Source of the DNA: Clostridia bacterium | Lineage (GTDB): Bacteria; Bacillota; Clostridia; Oscillospirales; CAG-272 | Direction of reading: 5' to 3' | DNA length: 64,000 nt | Assembly: GCA_017556745.1 (NCBI GenBank) | Contig: JAFYMF010000033.1 | Span: 1-64,000 of the forward strand | Shown: one piece after another, positions 45,727 through 54,247 of the stretch | Numbering within the stretch: position 1 is the first letter of the stretch | Layout: each line of letters starts with the position of its first letter | The notes under the pieces: model-generated | Seen by the model: only the letters and a program-made list of their open reading frames with translations | Databases searched by the model: none | Told to the model about the DNA's origin: nothing | Made by a program: the position numbers and the translations under genes

Positions 45727-46221
45727 TTACTTCGTAAGTTCGGCCATGAGAGCGGCATCTTTCTTAGCTACACCGTCAGCCATATCTTTCTTCATCTTGT
45801 GAAGAGCCTCGGTGAGGGAAGGTTCGGAGAGAGCGAGGATCTGAGCCGCAAGGATAGCTGCGTTTGCCGCACCGTCAACCGCGACTGTGGCAACCGGTAT
45901 ACCGGAGGGCATCTGTACGGTGGAAAGAAGGGAATCGAGACCGTCAAGAGTAGAAGATTTCATGGGAACACCGATGACGGGGAGAACTGTACTTGCGGCA
46001 AGAACACCTGCAAGATGTGCTGCTTTACCTGCGGCAGCTATAATAACACCAAAGCCGTTCTTCTCGGCATTTACGGAAAAATCGTGAGAAAGCTCAGGAG
46101 TTCTGTGTGCACTCATGATGTGCGCTTCATAGGGAATACCGAAGCTGTCGAGTTTTTCAATACAGCCTTTCATTACCGGCAGATCACTGTCACTGCCCAT
46201 TATAATAGCAACTTTTTTCAT
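45727..46221 (-). CDS. purE: N5-carboxyaminoimidazole ribonucleotide mutase
   Basis: A 164-residue enzyme. I-I-M-G-S-D-S-D is at 6-13 and S-A-H-R-T-P near 41-46 has the catalytic His. The start is set at ATG 46221, the usual family start; 14 extra upstream residues would not fit the family. It is the first purine gene of the run, but it lies only 45 bp after a small membrane-protein gene on the same strand, so the transcript may begin farther upstream. No purine riboswitch fold was recognised nearby, and purK is not present in the window. Confidence 0.95.
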   Translation of the reverse strand: MKKVAIIMGSDSDLPVMKGCIEKLDSFGIPYEAHIMSAHRTPELSHDFSVNAEKNGFGVIIAAAGKAAHLAGVLAASTVLPVIGVPMKSSTLDGLDSLLSTVQMPSGIPVATVAVDGAANAAILAAQILALSEPSLTEALHKMKKDMADGVAKKDAALMAELTK

Positions 46222-46266
46222 TGTTAGTTCTCCATTCTGATTTATCACCCCGGGACGGGGCATGTA

Positions 46267-46506
46267 TTATTTACGGACAAAACCGTAAAAAAGTCTGAGT
46301 AATATACGACCGACAAAAAAGAATACCGGATATGACAGGGAAAATGCAAGGACGGATAGCCATTCTGGCAGACCGAAAAGAATAATAACAATACCTACTG
46401 CCGCCGACGGAACTATCCATACGACGGAAAATGATGGATGGAATATCTCCGAGATAACAGATACCATAGCGGCAAGAGTAAAGAGATAGGGAATGAGGTC
46501 GATCAA
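46267..46506 (-). CDS. Small hydrophobic membrane protein (NfeD-like fold possible)
   Basis: A 79-residue protein with two or three membrane helices and a basic C-terminus, L-L-R-L-F-Y-G-F-V-R-K. The start is a TTG at 46506 with AAAGGGGGT upstream. The pattern S-E-I-F-H-P-S-F-S-V followed by a glycine-bearing helix resembles the N-terminal membrane part of NfeD-like proteins, but the soluble OB domain is absent. Function unknown. It lies 19 bp after the next membrane-protein gene and 45 bp before purE. Confidence 0.6.
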   Translation of the reverse strand: MIDLIPYLFTLAAMVSVISEIFHPSFSVVWIVPSAAVGIVIILFGLPEWLSVLAFSLSYPVFFFVGRILLRLFYGFVRK

Positions 46507-46525
46507 AAAGGTACCCCCTTTGAGA

Positions 46526-47227
46526 TCACCTGCTGTTGTTTACCTGATGCTCGTATTCAAGGATCTTATCGATCTTGAGTGTGCCCTCTCTGTCAGTAAG
46601 TACGAATGCAAGGGGACGGGAGCTGTCGCTGTCTCTGTCCATAAACAGAGAACCGTTGTTGCGTCTGATCTTGAATTTTACCACGTAGTAGTAGAAGTTA
46701 TCTCCGTTTTTGTTCTCGGAGGACTGGAACTTTACGTGAATATCGTAGATCTTCTGCATGGTGAACATCTCTTTGGGTTCGTTCAGTTTATAATATTTCT
46801 TTGTAAAAAGCTCGTTATACCCATCAACGTCACCGCTGATAACACAGGCAAAATACTCTCCGAAAAACTCGGCACCCTCACCGTAATCAGAATAATTCTC
46901 GTCTTCTATAAGGTAGGTGACACCGTTTCGCTCGTAGCTGACGTTACGGTTGAGATCCATATATCCCGGATCTGTGAAAATGTTTTCAGAGTAGTCAGTG
47001 GGATAGAAAAGGTATCTTGTTTCGGTGTTCTCTTTTTCAAAGAGGTTAAAAAACTTTGCCGTCATTACATCAACGTCCAGATCCAGAAGAGCCACCATAT
47101 ATATGGCAGCAAACAGCACCATTACGACAAAGGTGATCAATATTATTTTTTTCTGTTTTTTCTTTTTTTGCTTTTTCAGCTCCTCGGGGCTGAGTGTCTC
47201 GTCAATAACTTTCTTTTCTTTTTTCAT
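46526..47227 (-). CDS. Single-pass membrane protein of unknown function
   Basis: A 233-residue protein. The first 28 residues are strongly basic with K-K-Q-K-K-K-K-Q-K-K, followed by one membrane helix (about 29-50) and a 180-residue extracytoplasmic domain. The latter is rich in Tyr, Asp and Glu and contains F-F-G-E-Y-F-A-C-V-I-S-G-D near 120-132, which recalls NTF2-like folds, but I do not assign a family. It is the first gene of a minus-strand run leading into purE, with AGGAG before the ATG and its own promoter. Confidence 0.65.
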   Translation of the reverse strand: MKKEKKVIDETLSPEELKKQKKKKQKKIILITFVVMVLFAAIYMVALLDLDVDVMTAKFFNLFEKENTETRYLFYPTDYSENIFTDPGYMDLNRNVSYERNGVTYLIEDENYSDYGEGAEFFGEYFACVISGDVDGYNELFTKKYYKLNEPKEMFTMQKIYDIHVKFQSSENKNGDNFYYYVVKFKIRRNNGSLFMDRDSDSSRPLAFVLTDREGTLKIDKILEYEHQVNNSR

Positions 47228-47313
47228 TATTGCCTCTCCTTTACGAAAATCATCAAAAATCAGCTTGATAAAATAAAAACCTTCGTGAAGAAAAATATCT
47301 CAGTCTACTACAC

Positions 47314-47342
47314 ATTATAACATTTAAGGCTATTTTTTTCAA
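47314..47342 (-). promoter_or_regulatory. Sigma-A promoter toward the membrane proteins and purE
   Basis: Minus strand: TTGAAA (47342-47337), a 17-bp spacer, TATAAT (47319-47314). Confidence 0.8.
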
Positions 47343-47405
47343 GTACAATATTGATACAGTAACTACAATAATTAAGACAAAAAGGTAAACTTTTTTTGTC
47401 TTTCA

Positions 47406-47434
47406 TTGACAAGACCGCAATAAAGATATATAAT
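47406..47434 (+). promoter_or_regulatory. Upstream promoter of the acyl-activating enzyme gene
   Basis: TTGACA at 47406-47411 and TATAAT at 47429-47434 with a 17-bp spacer. Confidence 0.8.
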
Positions 47435-47479
47435 GTATAATACCAAAATTGTGGATATAACTGTCCGCATGCAATGTTC

Positions 47480-47507
47480 TTGACAAATCAACAAATTGTG
47501 ATATAAT
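47480..47507 (+). promoter_or_regulatory. Downstream promoter of the acyl-activating enzyme gene
   Basis: TTGACA at 47480-47485 and TATAAT at 47502-47507 with a 16-bp spacer, giving two tandem consensus promoters. Confidence 0.8.
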
Positions 47508-47575
47508 AAAAAAGTGTAATTATGCGTACCGTATCTGTGAGGCAGAGTACGGTAAGTATACGGAGGATATTTATA

Positions 47576-49279
47576 ATGAGAATGATAAATAATCTCAAGG
47601 CAGACCCCCCGAAGATAATAAACGATCTTCGTCACTTGATAAGATCCAGTATGGAGGCTTTTGGCGAGAAATATATTTACACCTATAAGGAACAGGGAGA
47701 AATAAAAAATTATTCATACATTGACCTTTGGAATAATATGAATTACCTTGGTACCGCTTTTGCAAAAAGGGGACTTATGGGTAAGAATATTGCTGTTATC
47801 GGTGAGCTTCATCCCGGTTGGGTCAATACTTATATTACTACCGTCAATGGCGGCGGTGTTATTGTTCCTTTCGATAAGGATATCGACGAAGAGCATCTTC
47901 TCGATTTTATGGAGCTGGCTGAGATTTCAGCGGTATTCTATACTGAGTGCTGTAATAATCGCATACTTGCTCTTGCAGATAAGCTTCCCAATGTTGAGCT
48001 GTTTGTTCCCATTGCTCCATGGAGCGAGAAGTTGACATCAGACAAGATGGTTGCATACGATGAGCTTATCGCAGAGGGTAAGGAACATCTTGAGGTCGGA
48101 TGCAGAGATTATATTGATTTCAGACTCAATATGGATCAGATGTGTGCTCTTCTCTTTACCTCAGGTACTACCGGTACCAGTAAGGGAGTTATGCTTTCTC
48201 AGAGTAATCTGACTGCAGCTGTAAACGCATCTTGTCTCTCTATGTCTTATGACAGTAAGAATACATTTGTGTCTGTTCTTCCGCCTCATCATTCGTACGA
48301 GCTTACCTGCGGTAACCTTGCTATGATAAATATTGGCGGATGGGTATTTATCAACGACAGTATCAAGTACGTTATGCGTAATTTTGCATATTTCAAACCC
48401 AATACCCTTGTTCTCGTGCCCCTTTTCGTTGAAACTATGTACAAGAAGATTTGGGATGAGATAAACAAAAAGGGTATGACTAAGAAGGTCAAACTGGGTA
48501 TGAAAGCATCAAATGCCCTTCTTGCACTTGGTATCGACAGAAGAAAAGAGATATTTTCCCAGATACTTGATGCATTCGGCGGTAATCTTACCAGTATTGT
48601 CTGCGGTGGTGCACCTCTTTCTCCTCAGCTTATAAAGGATTTCTATTCTTTCGGTATAACCATTCTTGAGGGTTACGGAATAACCGAGTGCGCACCCCTT
48701 GTTGCGGTTAATTCTCCCGGTAAGGTTAGATTCCATTCCGTTGGACAGCCTGTTCACGGCTGTGAGGTTAAAATCGACAAAACAGATGACGAGGAGACCG
48801 GCGAGATACTTGTTAAGGGTGGCAACGTAATGATGGGTTATTACAAGAACCCTGAGGCAACTGCCGAAGTATTCACTGAGGACGGTTTCTTCCGTACCGG
48901 CGATATAGGTTATATGGATGAGGATAACTACATATATATTACTGGAAGAAAGAAGAACGTCATTATTCTCAGCAACGGTAAGAATGTATTCCCTGAGGAA
49001 ATTGAGGAAAGACTCAGCGGTGTAGATGTCATTTCTGAGTGTGTCGTTATCGGACGTAAGAATGATAACGGTGATATAGTAATTACCGCTATTGCTGTTC
49101 CTAATATGGAAAAGCTTGCAGGAAAGAATGATGAAGAGGTATATGAAGAGGTCAAGAAGGCTATCAATGAGGCTAACCGTCATCTTCCTTCATTTAAGCA
49201 GGTACATGATATAGAGATTCGTTACGAGGAGTTTGAGAAGACCACCTCCCGTAAGATCAAACGTTACGCAATTAAATAA
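47576..49279 (+). CDS. AMP-forming acyl-CoA / acyl-ACP synthetase
   Basis: A 567-residue ANL-superfamily enzyme that adenylates a carboxylic acid and passes it to a thiol. The P-loop-like motif T-S-G-T-T-G-T-S-K-G is near 195-204, G-Y-G-I-T-E-C near 366-372, the hinge F-R-T-G-D-I-G-Y near 440-447, and a late catalytic Lys in K-T-T-S-R-K-I-K near 558. ATG 47576 follows GGAGG. An acyl carrier protein gene begins 28 bp downstream, so the acceptor is likely that ACP and the substrate a fatty acid. No ketosynthase or other polyketide gene is near, which argues for lipid metabolism rather than a secondary product. Confidence 0.88.
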   Translation: MRMINNLKADPPKIINDLRHLIRSSMEAFGEKYIYTYKEQGEIKNYSYIDLWNNMNYLGTAFAKRGLMGKNIAVIGELHPGWVNTYITTVNGGGVIVPFDKDIDEEHLLDFMELAEISAVFYTECCNNRILALADKLPNVELFVPIAPWSEKLTSDKMVAYDELIAEGKEHLEVGCRDYIDFRLNMDQMCALLFTSGTTGTSKGVMLSQSNLTAAVNASCLSMSYDSKNTFVSVLPPHHSYELTCGNLAMINIGGWVFINDSIKYVMRNFAYFKPNTLVLVPLFVETMYKKIWDEINKKGMTKKVKLGMKASNALLALGIDRRKEIFSQILDAFGGNLTSIVCGGAPLSPQLIKDFYSFGITILEGYGITECAPLVAVNSPGKVRFHSVGQPVHGCEVKIDKTDDEETGEILVKGGNVMMGYYKNPEATAEVFTEDGFFRTGDIGYMDEDNYIYITGRKKNVIILSNGKNVFPEEIEERLSGVDVISECVVIGRKNDNGDIVITAIAVPNMEKLAGKNDEEVYEEVKKAINEANRHLPSFKQVHDIEIRYEEFEKTTSRKIKRYAIK

Positions 49280-49307
49280 TAAAATCATATATACGGAGGA
49301 AATAACA

Positions 49308-49535
49308 ATGTTTGAAGAGATTAAAAAGATACTTGTTGATGAAATGCAGGTAAATGAAGAGGATATTACCCTTGAGGCAGAGCTTGCGAATGATCTCAGA
49401 ATTAATTCTCTTGAGCTTGCAGATATGGTTCTTATGTGTGAGGAGCGTTTCGGTATTGAGATCAAAGACGATGATCTTCCCAAGTTCATCACCGTTGGTG
49501 ACGTAGTTGATTATCTTACCAAGAACGTTAAATAA
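49308..49535 (+). CDS. Acyl carrier protein
   Basis: A 75-residue acidic helical protein. The phosphopantetheine serine is in R-I-N-S-L-E-L near 32-38, where Asn replaces the usual Asp before Ser. D-D-L-P-K-F-I-T-V-G-D-V-V-D-Y is the usual helix IV. GGAGGAAAT precedes the ATG; an ATG at 49233 lies inside the ligase gene. Because it is paired with the ligase and not with fab genes, it is probably a dedicated carrier rather than the main AcpP. Confidence 0.9.
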   Translation: MFEEIKKILVDEMQVNEEDITLEAELANDLRINSLELADMVLMCEERFGIEIKDDDLPKFITVGDVVDYLTKNVK

Positions 49536-49560
49536 TATTTTTTAAAAAATAGTTTACTTC

Positions 49561-49592
49561 ACCCCCGTGGACTCAGTCCGCGGGGGTCTTTT
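49561..49592 (+). terminator. Terminator after the ACP gene
   Basis: ACCCCCGTGGA and TCCGCGGGGGT arms are followed by CTTTTC. Confidence 0.85.
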
Positions 49593-49605
49593 CATCGAAT
49601 AAATA

Positions 49606-49634
49606 TTGAAATACAAATTAAAATGTGCTATACT
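49606..49634 (+). promoter_or_regulatory. Promoter of nadC-nadB-ispE
   Basis: TTGAAA at 49606-49611 and TATACT at 49629-49634 with a 17-bp spacer. No NiaR-type operator was recognised. Confidence 0.7.
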
Positions 49635-49681
49635 GTTTTCAACGCCAAAGCGTTATAAATCAATAGATAGAGGTGCTGAAC

Positions 49682-50521
49682 GTGAACTATTCACCAGAAA
49701 TAAAAAAGCTTATAGAAGATGCACTCAGTGAAGATATAGGCACAGGGGATATAACCACCCTGTCAACCATACCTGCATGTAAAGATGCAGAGGGTAAATA
49801 CAAAGCTAAAGAAGACGGTATTCTCTCCGGTATTGATATAGCGAGAGAGGTGTACCGTGTTATTGATCCCGATATAGAGTTTACTGCTTTTTTCAAAGAT
49901 GGCGATGCGGTAAAGAGTGGTGACATAATCGCACAGGTGAGAGGAAACGCAAGAAATCTTCTTACAGGAGAGAGAGTTGGTCTTAACCTTATGCAGAGAA
50001 TGTCAGGTATTGCTACCCGTACAGCCAAGGCGGTTGAAGCAGTAAAGGGCACAGGAGCGAAGATTGCCGATACCAGAAAGACTACCCCCGGACTCAGAGT
50101 TATCGAGAAGATGGCGGTAAGAGCCGGCGGCGGTACCAATCACCGCTTTAACTTAGCCGACGGAATACTTATAAAGGATAATCATATCGTTGCAGCAGGG
50201 GGAATTACCGCAGCTGTGGCGGCGGCAAGGGCAAATGCGCCACATACCCTCAAAATCGAGGTTGAGGTAGAGACCATTGATCAGCTCAGAGAGGCACTTG
50301 ATGCAGGTGCGGATATAATAATGCTTGATAACATGGATAATGAAACCATGCGGGAGGCAGTAAAGATTACTGCGGGCAGGGCGGTTACCGAAGCATCAGG
50401 AAATATGGGTGACAGAGACCTTCGTGCCGTAGCTGAGACAGGAGTGGATATTATAAGTATCGGTGCACTTACCCATACTGTCCGTGCTCTTGATATAAGT
50501 CTGAAATTCACTTTGGAATAA
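49682..50521 (+). CDS. nadC: Nicotinate-nucleotide diphosphorylase (quinolinate phosphoribosyltransferase)
   Basis: A 279-residue enzyme making nicotinate mononucleotide from quinolinate and PRPP. E-D-I-G-T-G-D-I-T is near the start, then L-N-L-M-Q-R-M-S-G-I-A-T, and D-T-R-K-T-T-P-G-L-R, all diagnostic. The start is set at GTG 49682, with AGAGGTG ending 6 bases before; an in-frame GTG at 49673 would overlap that site. The next gene is nadB; nadA is not present in this window. Confidence 0.95.
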   Translation: MNYSPEIKKLIEDALSEDIGTGDITTLSTIPACKDAEGKYKAKEDGILSGIDIAREVYRVIDPDIEFTAFFKDGDAVKSGDIIAQVRGNARNLLTGERVGLNLMQRMSGIATRTAKAVEAVKGTGAKIADTRKTTPGLRVIEKMAVRAGGGTNHRFNLADGILIKDNHIVAAGGITAAVAAARANAPHTLKIEVEVETIDQLREALDAGADIIMLDNMDNETMREAVKITAGRAVTEASGNMGDRDLRAVAETGVDIISIGALTHTVRALDISLKFTLE

Positions 50522-50541
50522 GAACCGAGGAAAAGAAACCA

Positions 50542-52101
50542 ATGAAAAAAAGATATCTTTACGGAAAAGATATAAATTCACTGCCACGGCTGAACTATGA
50601 CGTTCTGGTGGTTGGCAGCGGTATTGCGGGATTGTATGCCGCTATAAATATAGACACATCACTCAAGTGCGCTGTTATCACTAAGATGGATATAGAGCAT
50701 TGTAACTCTTATCTTGCTCAGGGTGGTATTGCTTCGGTTATATCTCCCGAGGACAATTTTGAGTCCCATATTGAAGATACAATGCGCGCCGGTGCCGGAC
50801 TTTGCGACAGAGAGGCTGTTGAAGTTCTGGTTGCAGAGGGGCCGGAGAATATAAAAGCTCTGGTTGAGCTTGATGTTCCGTTTGACACAAACCCCGAGGG
50901 AGAACTGCAGATAACCCGTGAGGGCGGTCATTCCTTCAGACGAATCGTTCATTGCGGCGGTGATGCTACAGGACGTGAGACCACCCGTCGTTTGGGACAG
51001 ATTGCTCTTGAACGCAAGAACACTGAAGTTCTGATGACCACTTACCTTATCGATATTATTACAGATGATGAGACGGATAAGCTTATAGGTGCTCTTGTCT
51101 CAGACATAGACGGAAATATGAAGGTGATCCTTGCACCTGCTGTAATAATGTGTACCGGTGGCATAGGATACCTCTATAAATATACTACCAATCCGAGAGT
51201 AGCTGTGGGTGACGGCATTGCTTCTGCCGCAAGAGCCGGAGCGATAATAGAAAACATGGAGATGGTACAGTTTCACCCCACAACGCTTATCGCTCCATCA
51301 AAGAGCGACCGACTTTTCCTTATATCCGAGGCGGTAAGAGGAGAGGGAGGAATTCTTAGAAATTCCGAAGGAACTGCGTTTATGGACGGGGCGCATCCTC
51401 TTAAAGATCTGGCACCCAGAGACATTGTTACCCGAGGAATACTTGCAGAGCTGAAACGTTCGGGAGAGGAGAACGTTTTCCTTGATGTATCTTCAATGAC
51501 AGAGGAATTCTTCTCACATAGGTTCCCCACCATATATAACGAGTGTCACCGTTTCGGTGTGAAGGTGCCCGAGGAGAGTATACCCATTCGTCCTGCACAG
51601 CACTACCTTATGGGTGGAATCAAGACAGACCTTAACGGCATGACGAATATAGATGGGCTATATGCCTGCGGTGAGGCGGCATGTACCGGTATTCATGGTG
51701 CTAACAGACTTGCAAGTAATTCAGTTCTTGAATGCTTGGTTTTCGGCAGACGTGCGGCACTTGATATAAATAACAAGCACAGAGATAGAATTCCTGATGA
51801 TGTCATCCTTCCTATAGGTGAGAGCTGTGAAGGTAAACCTCTTTCTCCTACCGAGATAATCGAGATAAGAGAGAAAATTCGTTTCACTATGACTGAGTAT
51901 GTGGGACCTTTCCGCCGTCCGAGAGAACTTGAGATGGCTGTACAAATCCTTGAGGAGATCAAGGATAAGATAGCCACCACTTCTCTTGAGTATCACGATC
52001 AGTTTGAGGTATACAGTATGGCTGAAAGCGCTCTTATGATTGCTCGTGGTGCACTGGCAAGAAAGGAAAGCATAGGTGCCCACACTGTGGTGGAGGACTG
52101 A
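50542..52101 (+). CDS. nadB: L-aspartate oxidase
   Basis: A 519-residue flavoenzyme converting L-aspartate to iminoaspartate for NAD synthesis. The FAD motif V-V-G-S-G-I-A-G-L-Y-A-A is near 20-31, S-Y-L-A-Q-G-G-I-A near 55-63, H-C-G-G-D-A-T-G-R near 137-145, and G-E-A-A-C-T-G-I-H-G-A-N-R near 378-390. Length is typical. The order nadC-nadB differs from the common nadB-nadC-nadA but is co-directional and tightly spaced (20 bp). Confidence 0.95.
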   Translation: MKKRYLYGKDINSLPRLNYDVLVVGSGIAGLYAAINIDTSLKCAVITKMDIEHCNSYLAQGGIASVISPEDNFESHIEDTMRAGAGLCDREAVEVLVAEGPENIKALVELDVPFDTNPEGELQITREGGHSFRRIVHCGGDATGRETTRRLGQIALERKNTEVLMTTYLIDIITDDETDKLIGALVSDIDGNMKVILAPAVIMCTGGIGYLYKYTTNPRVAVGDGIASAARAGAIIENMEMVQFHPTTLIAPSKSDRLFLISEAVRGEGGILRNSEGTAFMDGAHPLKDLAPRDIVTRGILAELKRSGEENVFLDVSSMTEEFFSHRFPTIYNECHRFGVKVPEESIPIRPAQHYLMGGIKTDLNGMTNIDGLYACGEAACTGIHGANRLASNSVLECLVFGRRAALDINNKHRDRIPDDVILPIGESCEGKPLSPTEIIEIREKIRFTMTEYVGPFRRPRELEMAVQILEEIKDKIATTSLEYHDQFEVYSMAESALMIARGALARKESIGAHTVVED

Positions 52102-52103
52102 TA

Positions 52104-53003
52104 ATGATAAAATCAGAATCCTCAAGTATCACTATTTCTGCATATGCGAAGATAAATCTGTTCCTTGATGTCATTTCCAAAAGAGAGGACGGATATCATA
52201 ATATTGACGGTGTAATGCAGAGTGTGTCTCTGTGTGATACAGTTACGGTTACAGCTTCCTTGGGAGATGAGGATATAGTACTCAGATGCAGTGATCCGTT
52301 ACTGCCTACTGACAGGCGAAATCTTGCCTACAGAGCCGCTGAAAACTTTAAAAATGCATTTGGTATCAATGGGTACCGCATAGAGATAGATATTGAAAAA
52401 CGTATTCCCGTTGCTGCAGGTATGGCAGGGGGCAGTACAGACTGCGCCGCGGTGTTGAATGCATTGGGACAGATATTTGATATTGATAAAAATAAACTTT
52501 TTATGATAGCCGAGAAACTTGGAGCTGACGTGCCTTTCTGCCTTTACGGAGGCACTGCAAAAACCGCAGGTATCGGCGAACAGCTTACACCTGCTACTCC
52601 CATGCCGGACTGTTATATAGTGATCGGGCGAAAGGGTGAAGGTGTGTCTACTCCTGTTGCATTCTCCCGTCTTGACGGAGTGCTCGGTATTGGCAGGGAA
52701 GAGGTCAGACACGCAGACCTTTCTGTTATGACAGCAGCACTTGGAGCTGATGTTAATACTCTTGCACCCACCCTCTATAACTCCTTTGAGGATGCTATCT
52801 TCCCGATCCACAGCGGAGCGGAGGAGGTACGCCGTACTCTTAAATCCACCGATCCTTTAACGGTACTTCTCAGTGGAAGCGGTCCGTCAGTATTTGCGAT
52901 TTATAATTCTGAGGAAGGAGCATCGGCAGCTTACCGTGCTCTCGGTAACATATCTGCCGATCGTTTTATTACCCGACCTGTAAGACGGCAAGATGAAGAA
53001 TAG
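52104..53003 (+). CDS. ispE: 4-diphosphocytidyl-2-C-methyl-D-erythritol kinase
   Basis: A 299-residue GHMP kinase of the MEP isoprenoid pathway. A-Y-A-K-I-N-L-F-L-D-V near 12-22, the ATP loop P-V-A-A-G-M-A-G-G-S-T-D near 95-106, and L-L-S-G-S-G-P-S-V-F-A near 253-263 match the family. Two bases separate it from nadB, so it should be translated from the same mRNA. Its product feeds undecaprenyl and quinone-type lipids. No terminator was found after it. Confidence 0.95.
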   Translation: MIKSESSSITISAYAKINLFLDVISKREDGYHNIDGVMQSVSLCDTVTVTASLGDEDIVLRCSDPLLPTDRRNLAYRAAENFKNAFGINGYRIEIDIEKRIPVAAGMAGGSTDCAAVLNALGQIFDIDKNKLFMIAEKLGADVPFCLYGGTAKTAGIGEQLTPATPMPDCYIVIGRKGEGVSTPVAFSRLDGVLGIGREEVRHADLSVMTAALGADVNTLAPTLYNSFEDAIFPIHSGAEEVRRTLKSTDPLTVLLSGSGPSVFAIYNSEEGASAAYRALGNISADRFITRPVRRQDEE

Positions 53004-53046
53004 ATTTTCTGATATTTATAACTCTGCCATTATTTGAAGTATTAAC

Positions 53047-53075
53047 TTGACAATACGTTTCAAAGATGTTATTAT
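53047..53075 (+). promoter_or_regulatory. Promoter of the Gfo/Idh/MocA gene
   Basis: TTGACA at 53047-53052 and TATTAT at 53070-53075 with a 17-bp spacer. Confidence 0.75.
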
Positions 53076-53127
53076 CTAGAAGGTATAACAGATAATTAAA
53101 TATTAAATATATAAGGGAGAACAAACA

Positions 53128-54177
53128 ATGGAAAAACCGATTCGCATTGGTCTTGTAGGTCTTGGCCGTGCAGGTCACGGTATGCACAAGAAGGAGCTTG
53201 AGACCAGACAGGACAAGTTTCATTTTTACGCAGTTTGCGACGTTATAGAGGAGCGCACCAAGCCTTTTGTAGAGGCTTTCGGCAGTAAGCCCTATACCAG
53301 CTACGAGGAGATGCTTAAAGATGAGAATGTAGAGCTCATCAGCATTGCTACTCGTTCTTGCGATCATTACAAGCACGCTAAGATGGCACTTCTTGCAGGT
53401 AAGGATGTTATGCTTGAGAAGCCTTTCTGTATGCATCCCGAGGAGTCTCGCGAGCTTATCGCTCTCGGCTCTCAGCCTGCAGGTCCTCACCTTTACATTC
53501 GTCACAACCGCCGTTTTGAGAAGGGTTTCTGCAAGGCTATGGAGATAATCGACTCCGGCATCCTTGGTGACGTATTTGAGATCAAACTTAGCCGTAACAG
53601 CTATCAGCGTCGTTGCGACTGGCAGACTATTTCCGAGTTTGGTGGCGGTCAGCTTCTTAACTGGGGTCCCCACATCATCGACCATTCTCTTCGTTTCTGT
53701 GGCGGTACATACACCAATATGTATTCCGCTATCCGTCACGTTGCGGCTGCCGGCGACTGTGAGGATCACATTAAGATTGTGTTCACCGGTGTAAACGGCC
53801 GTATCGTTGATATGGAGATTTCCGGCGGCGCAGCTCTTCCCACTCCGGAGTACCGTATCTACGGTTCTCGCGGTGCTCTTGTTTCCGAGAACGGCGAGTT
53901 CTCTGTTAAGTACCTTGATCCTAAGGTAGAGCTTGCTCCCGTAGTTGCAGATCCCGAGACTCCCGGTGCAGGTACAGGCTTCGGTAATAACGAGACCCTT
54001 AGCTGGATCGAGGAGAAGATTCCTTTCGGTGAGGGTGACGGTACTGCACGTATTTGGGATGCTCTCTATGATACTATCCGCCACGGTGTTAAGTTCCCCA
54101 TCGCTCTGTCTGAGGCTCTTTCCGTTATCGAGGTTATCGAGAAGGTTAAAGAGGGAACTATTTTCCAGAATAACTGA
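53128..54177 (+). CDS. Gfo/Idh/MocA-family oxidoreductase
   Basis: A 349-residue NAD(P)-dependent sugar or sugar-derivative dehydrogenase. The Rossmann motif G-L-V-G-L-G-R-A-G is near 8-16 and the family E-K-P-F motif near 97-100. A conserved G-G-G-Q-L-L-N-W-G-P-H-I-I-D-H segment near 172-186 carries the probable catalytic His/Asp. The C-terminal domain fits the usual open beta-sheet. AAGGGAG precedes the ATG. It is monocistronic between a promoter and a strong terminator. Base use shows many C-ending codons, suggesting high expression. The substrate is unknown. Confidence 0.88.
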   Translation: MEKPIRIGLVGLGRAGHGMHKKELETRQDKFHFYAVCDVIEERTKPFVEAFGSKPYTSYEEMLKDENVELISIATRSCDHYKHAKMALLAGKDVMLEKPFCMHPEESRELIALGSQPAGPHLYIRHNRRFEKGFCKAMEIIDSGILGDVFEIKLSRNSYQRRCDWQTISEFGGGQLLNWGPHIIDHSLRFCGGTYTNMYSAIRHVAAAGDCEDHIKIVFTGVNGRIVDMEISGGAALPTPEYRIYGSRGALVSENGEFSVKYLDPKVELAPVVADPETPGAGTGFGNNETLSWIEEKIPFGEGDGTARIWDALYDTIRHGVKFPIALSEALSVIEVIEKVKEGTIFQNN

Positions 54178-54183
54178 GTATAA

Positions 54184-54221
54184 ATAATAAGAATCCCCCC
54201 AATGGAGGGATTCTTATTATT
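54184..54221. terminator. Bidirectional terminator
   Basis: AATAATAAGAATCCC and GGGATTCTTATTATT arms lie between convergent genes. Confidence 0.88.
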
Positions 54222-54247
54222 TATACAGAAGAAAAACGGCTGTTGAA

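Larger units (their letters stand above)
47228..47575. other. Divergent regulatory region, no gene
   Basis: 348 bp between divergent genes. It holds one minus-strand and two plus-strand promoters (listed separately). The region is AT-rich. I see no RNA gene or riboswitch. The plus transcript has a leader of at least 60 bases with a short inverted segment, CGTACCGT near 47524 and ACGGTA near 47549. Confidence 0.6.

Noticed and set aside
46222..46266. Purine riboswitch before purE
   Set aside because: The gap is too short and shows no three-way junction; nothing similar was recognised upstream.
52969..54084. Long minus-strand open frame opposite the Gfo/Idh/MocA gene
   Set aside because: Shadow of a strongly biased sense gene; no start signal and no domain.
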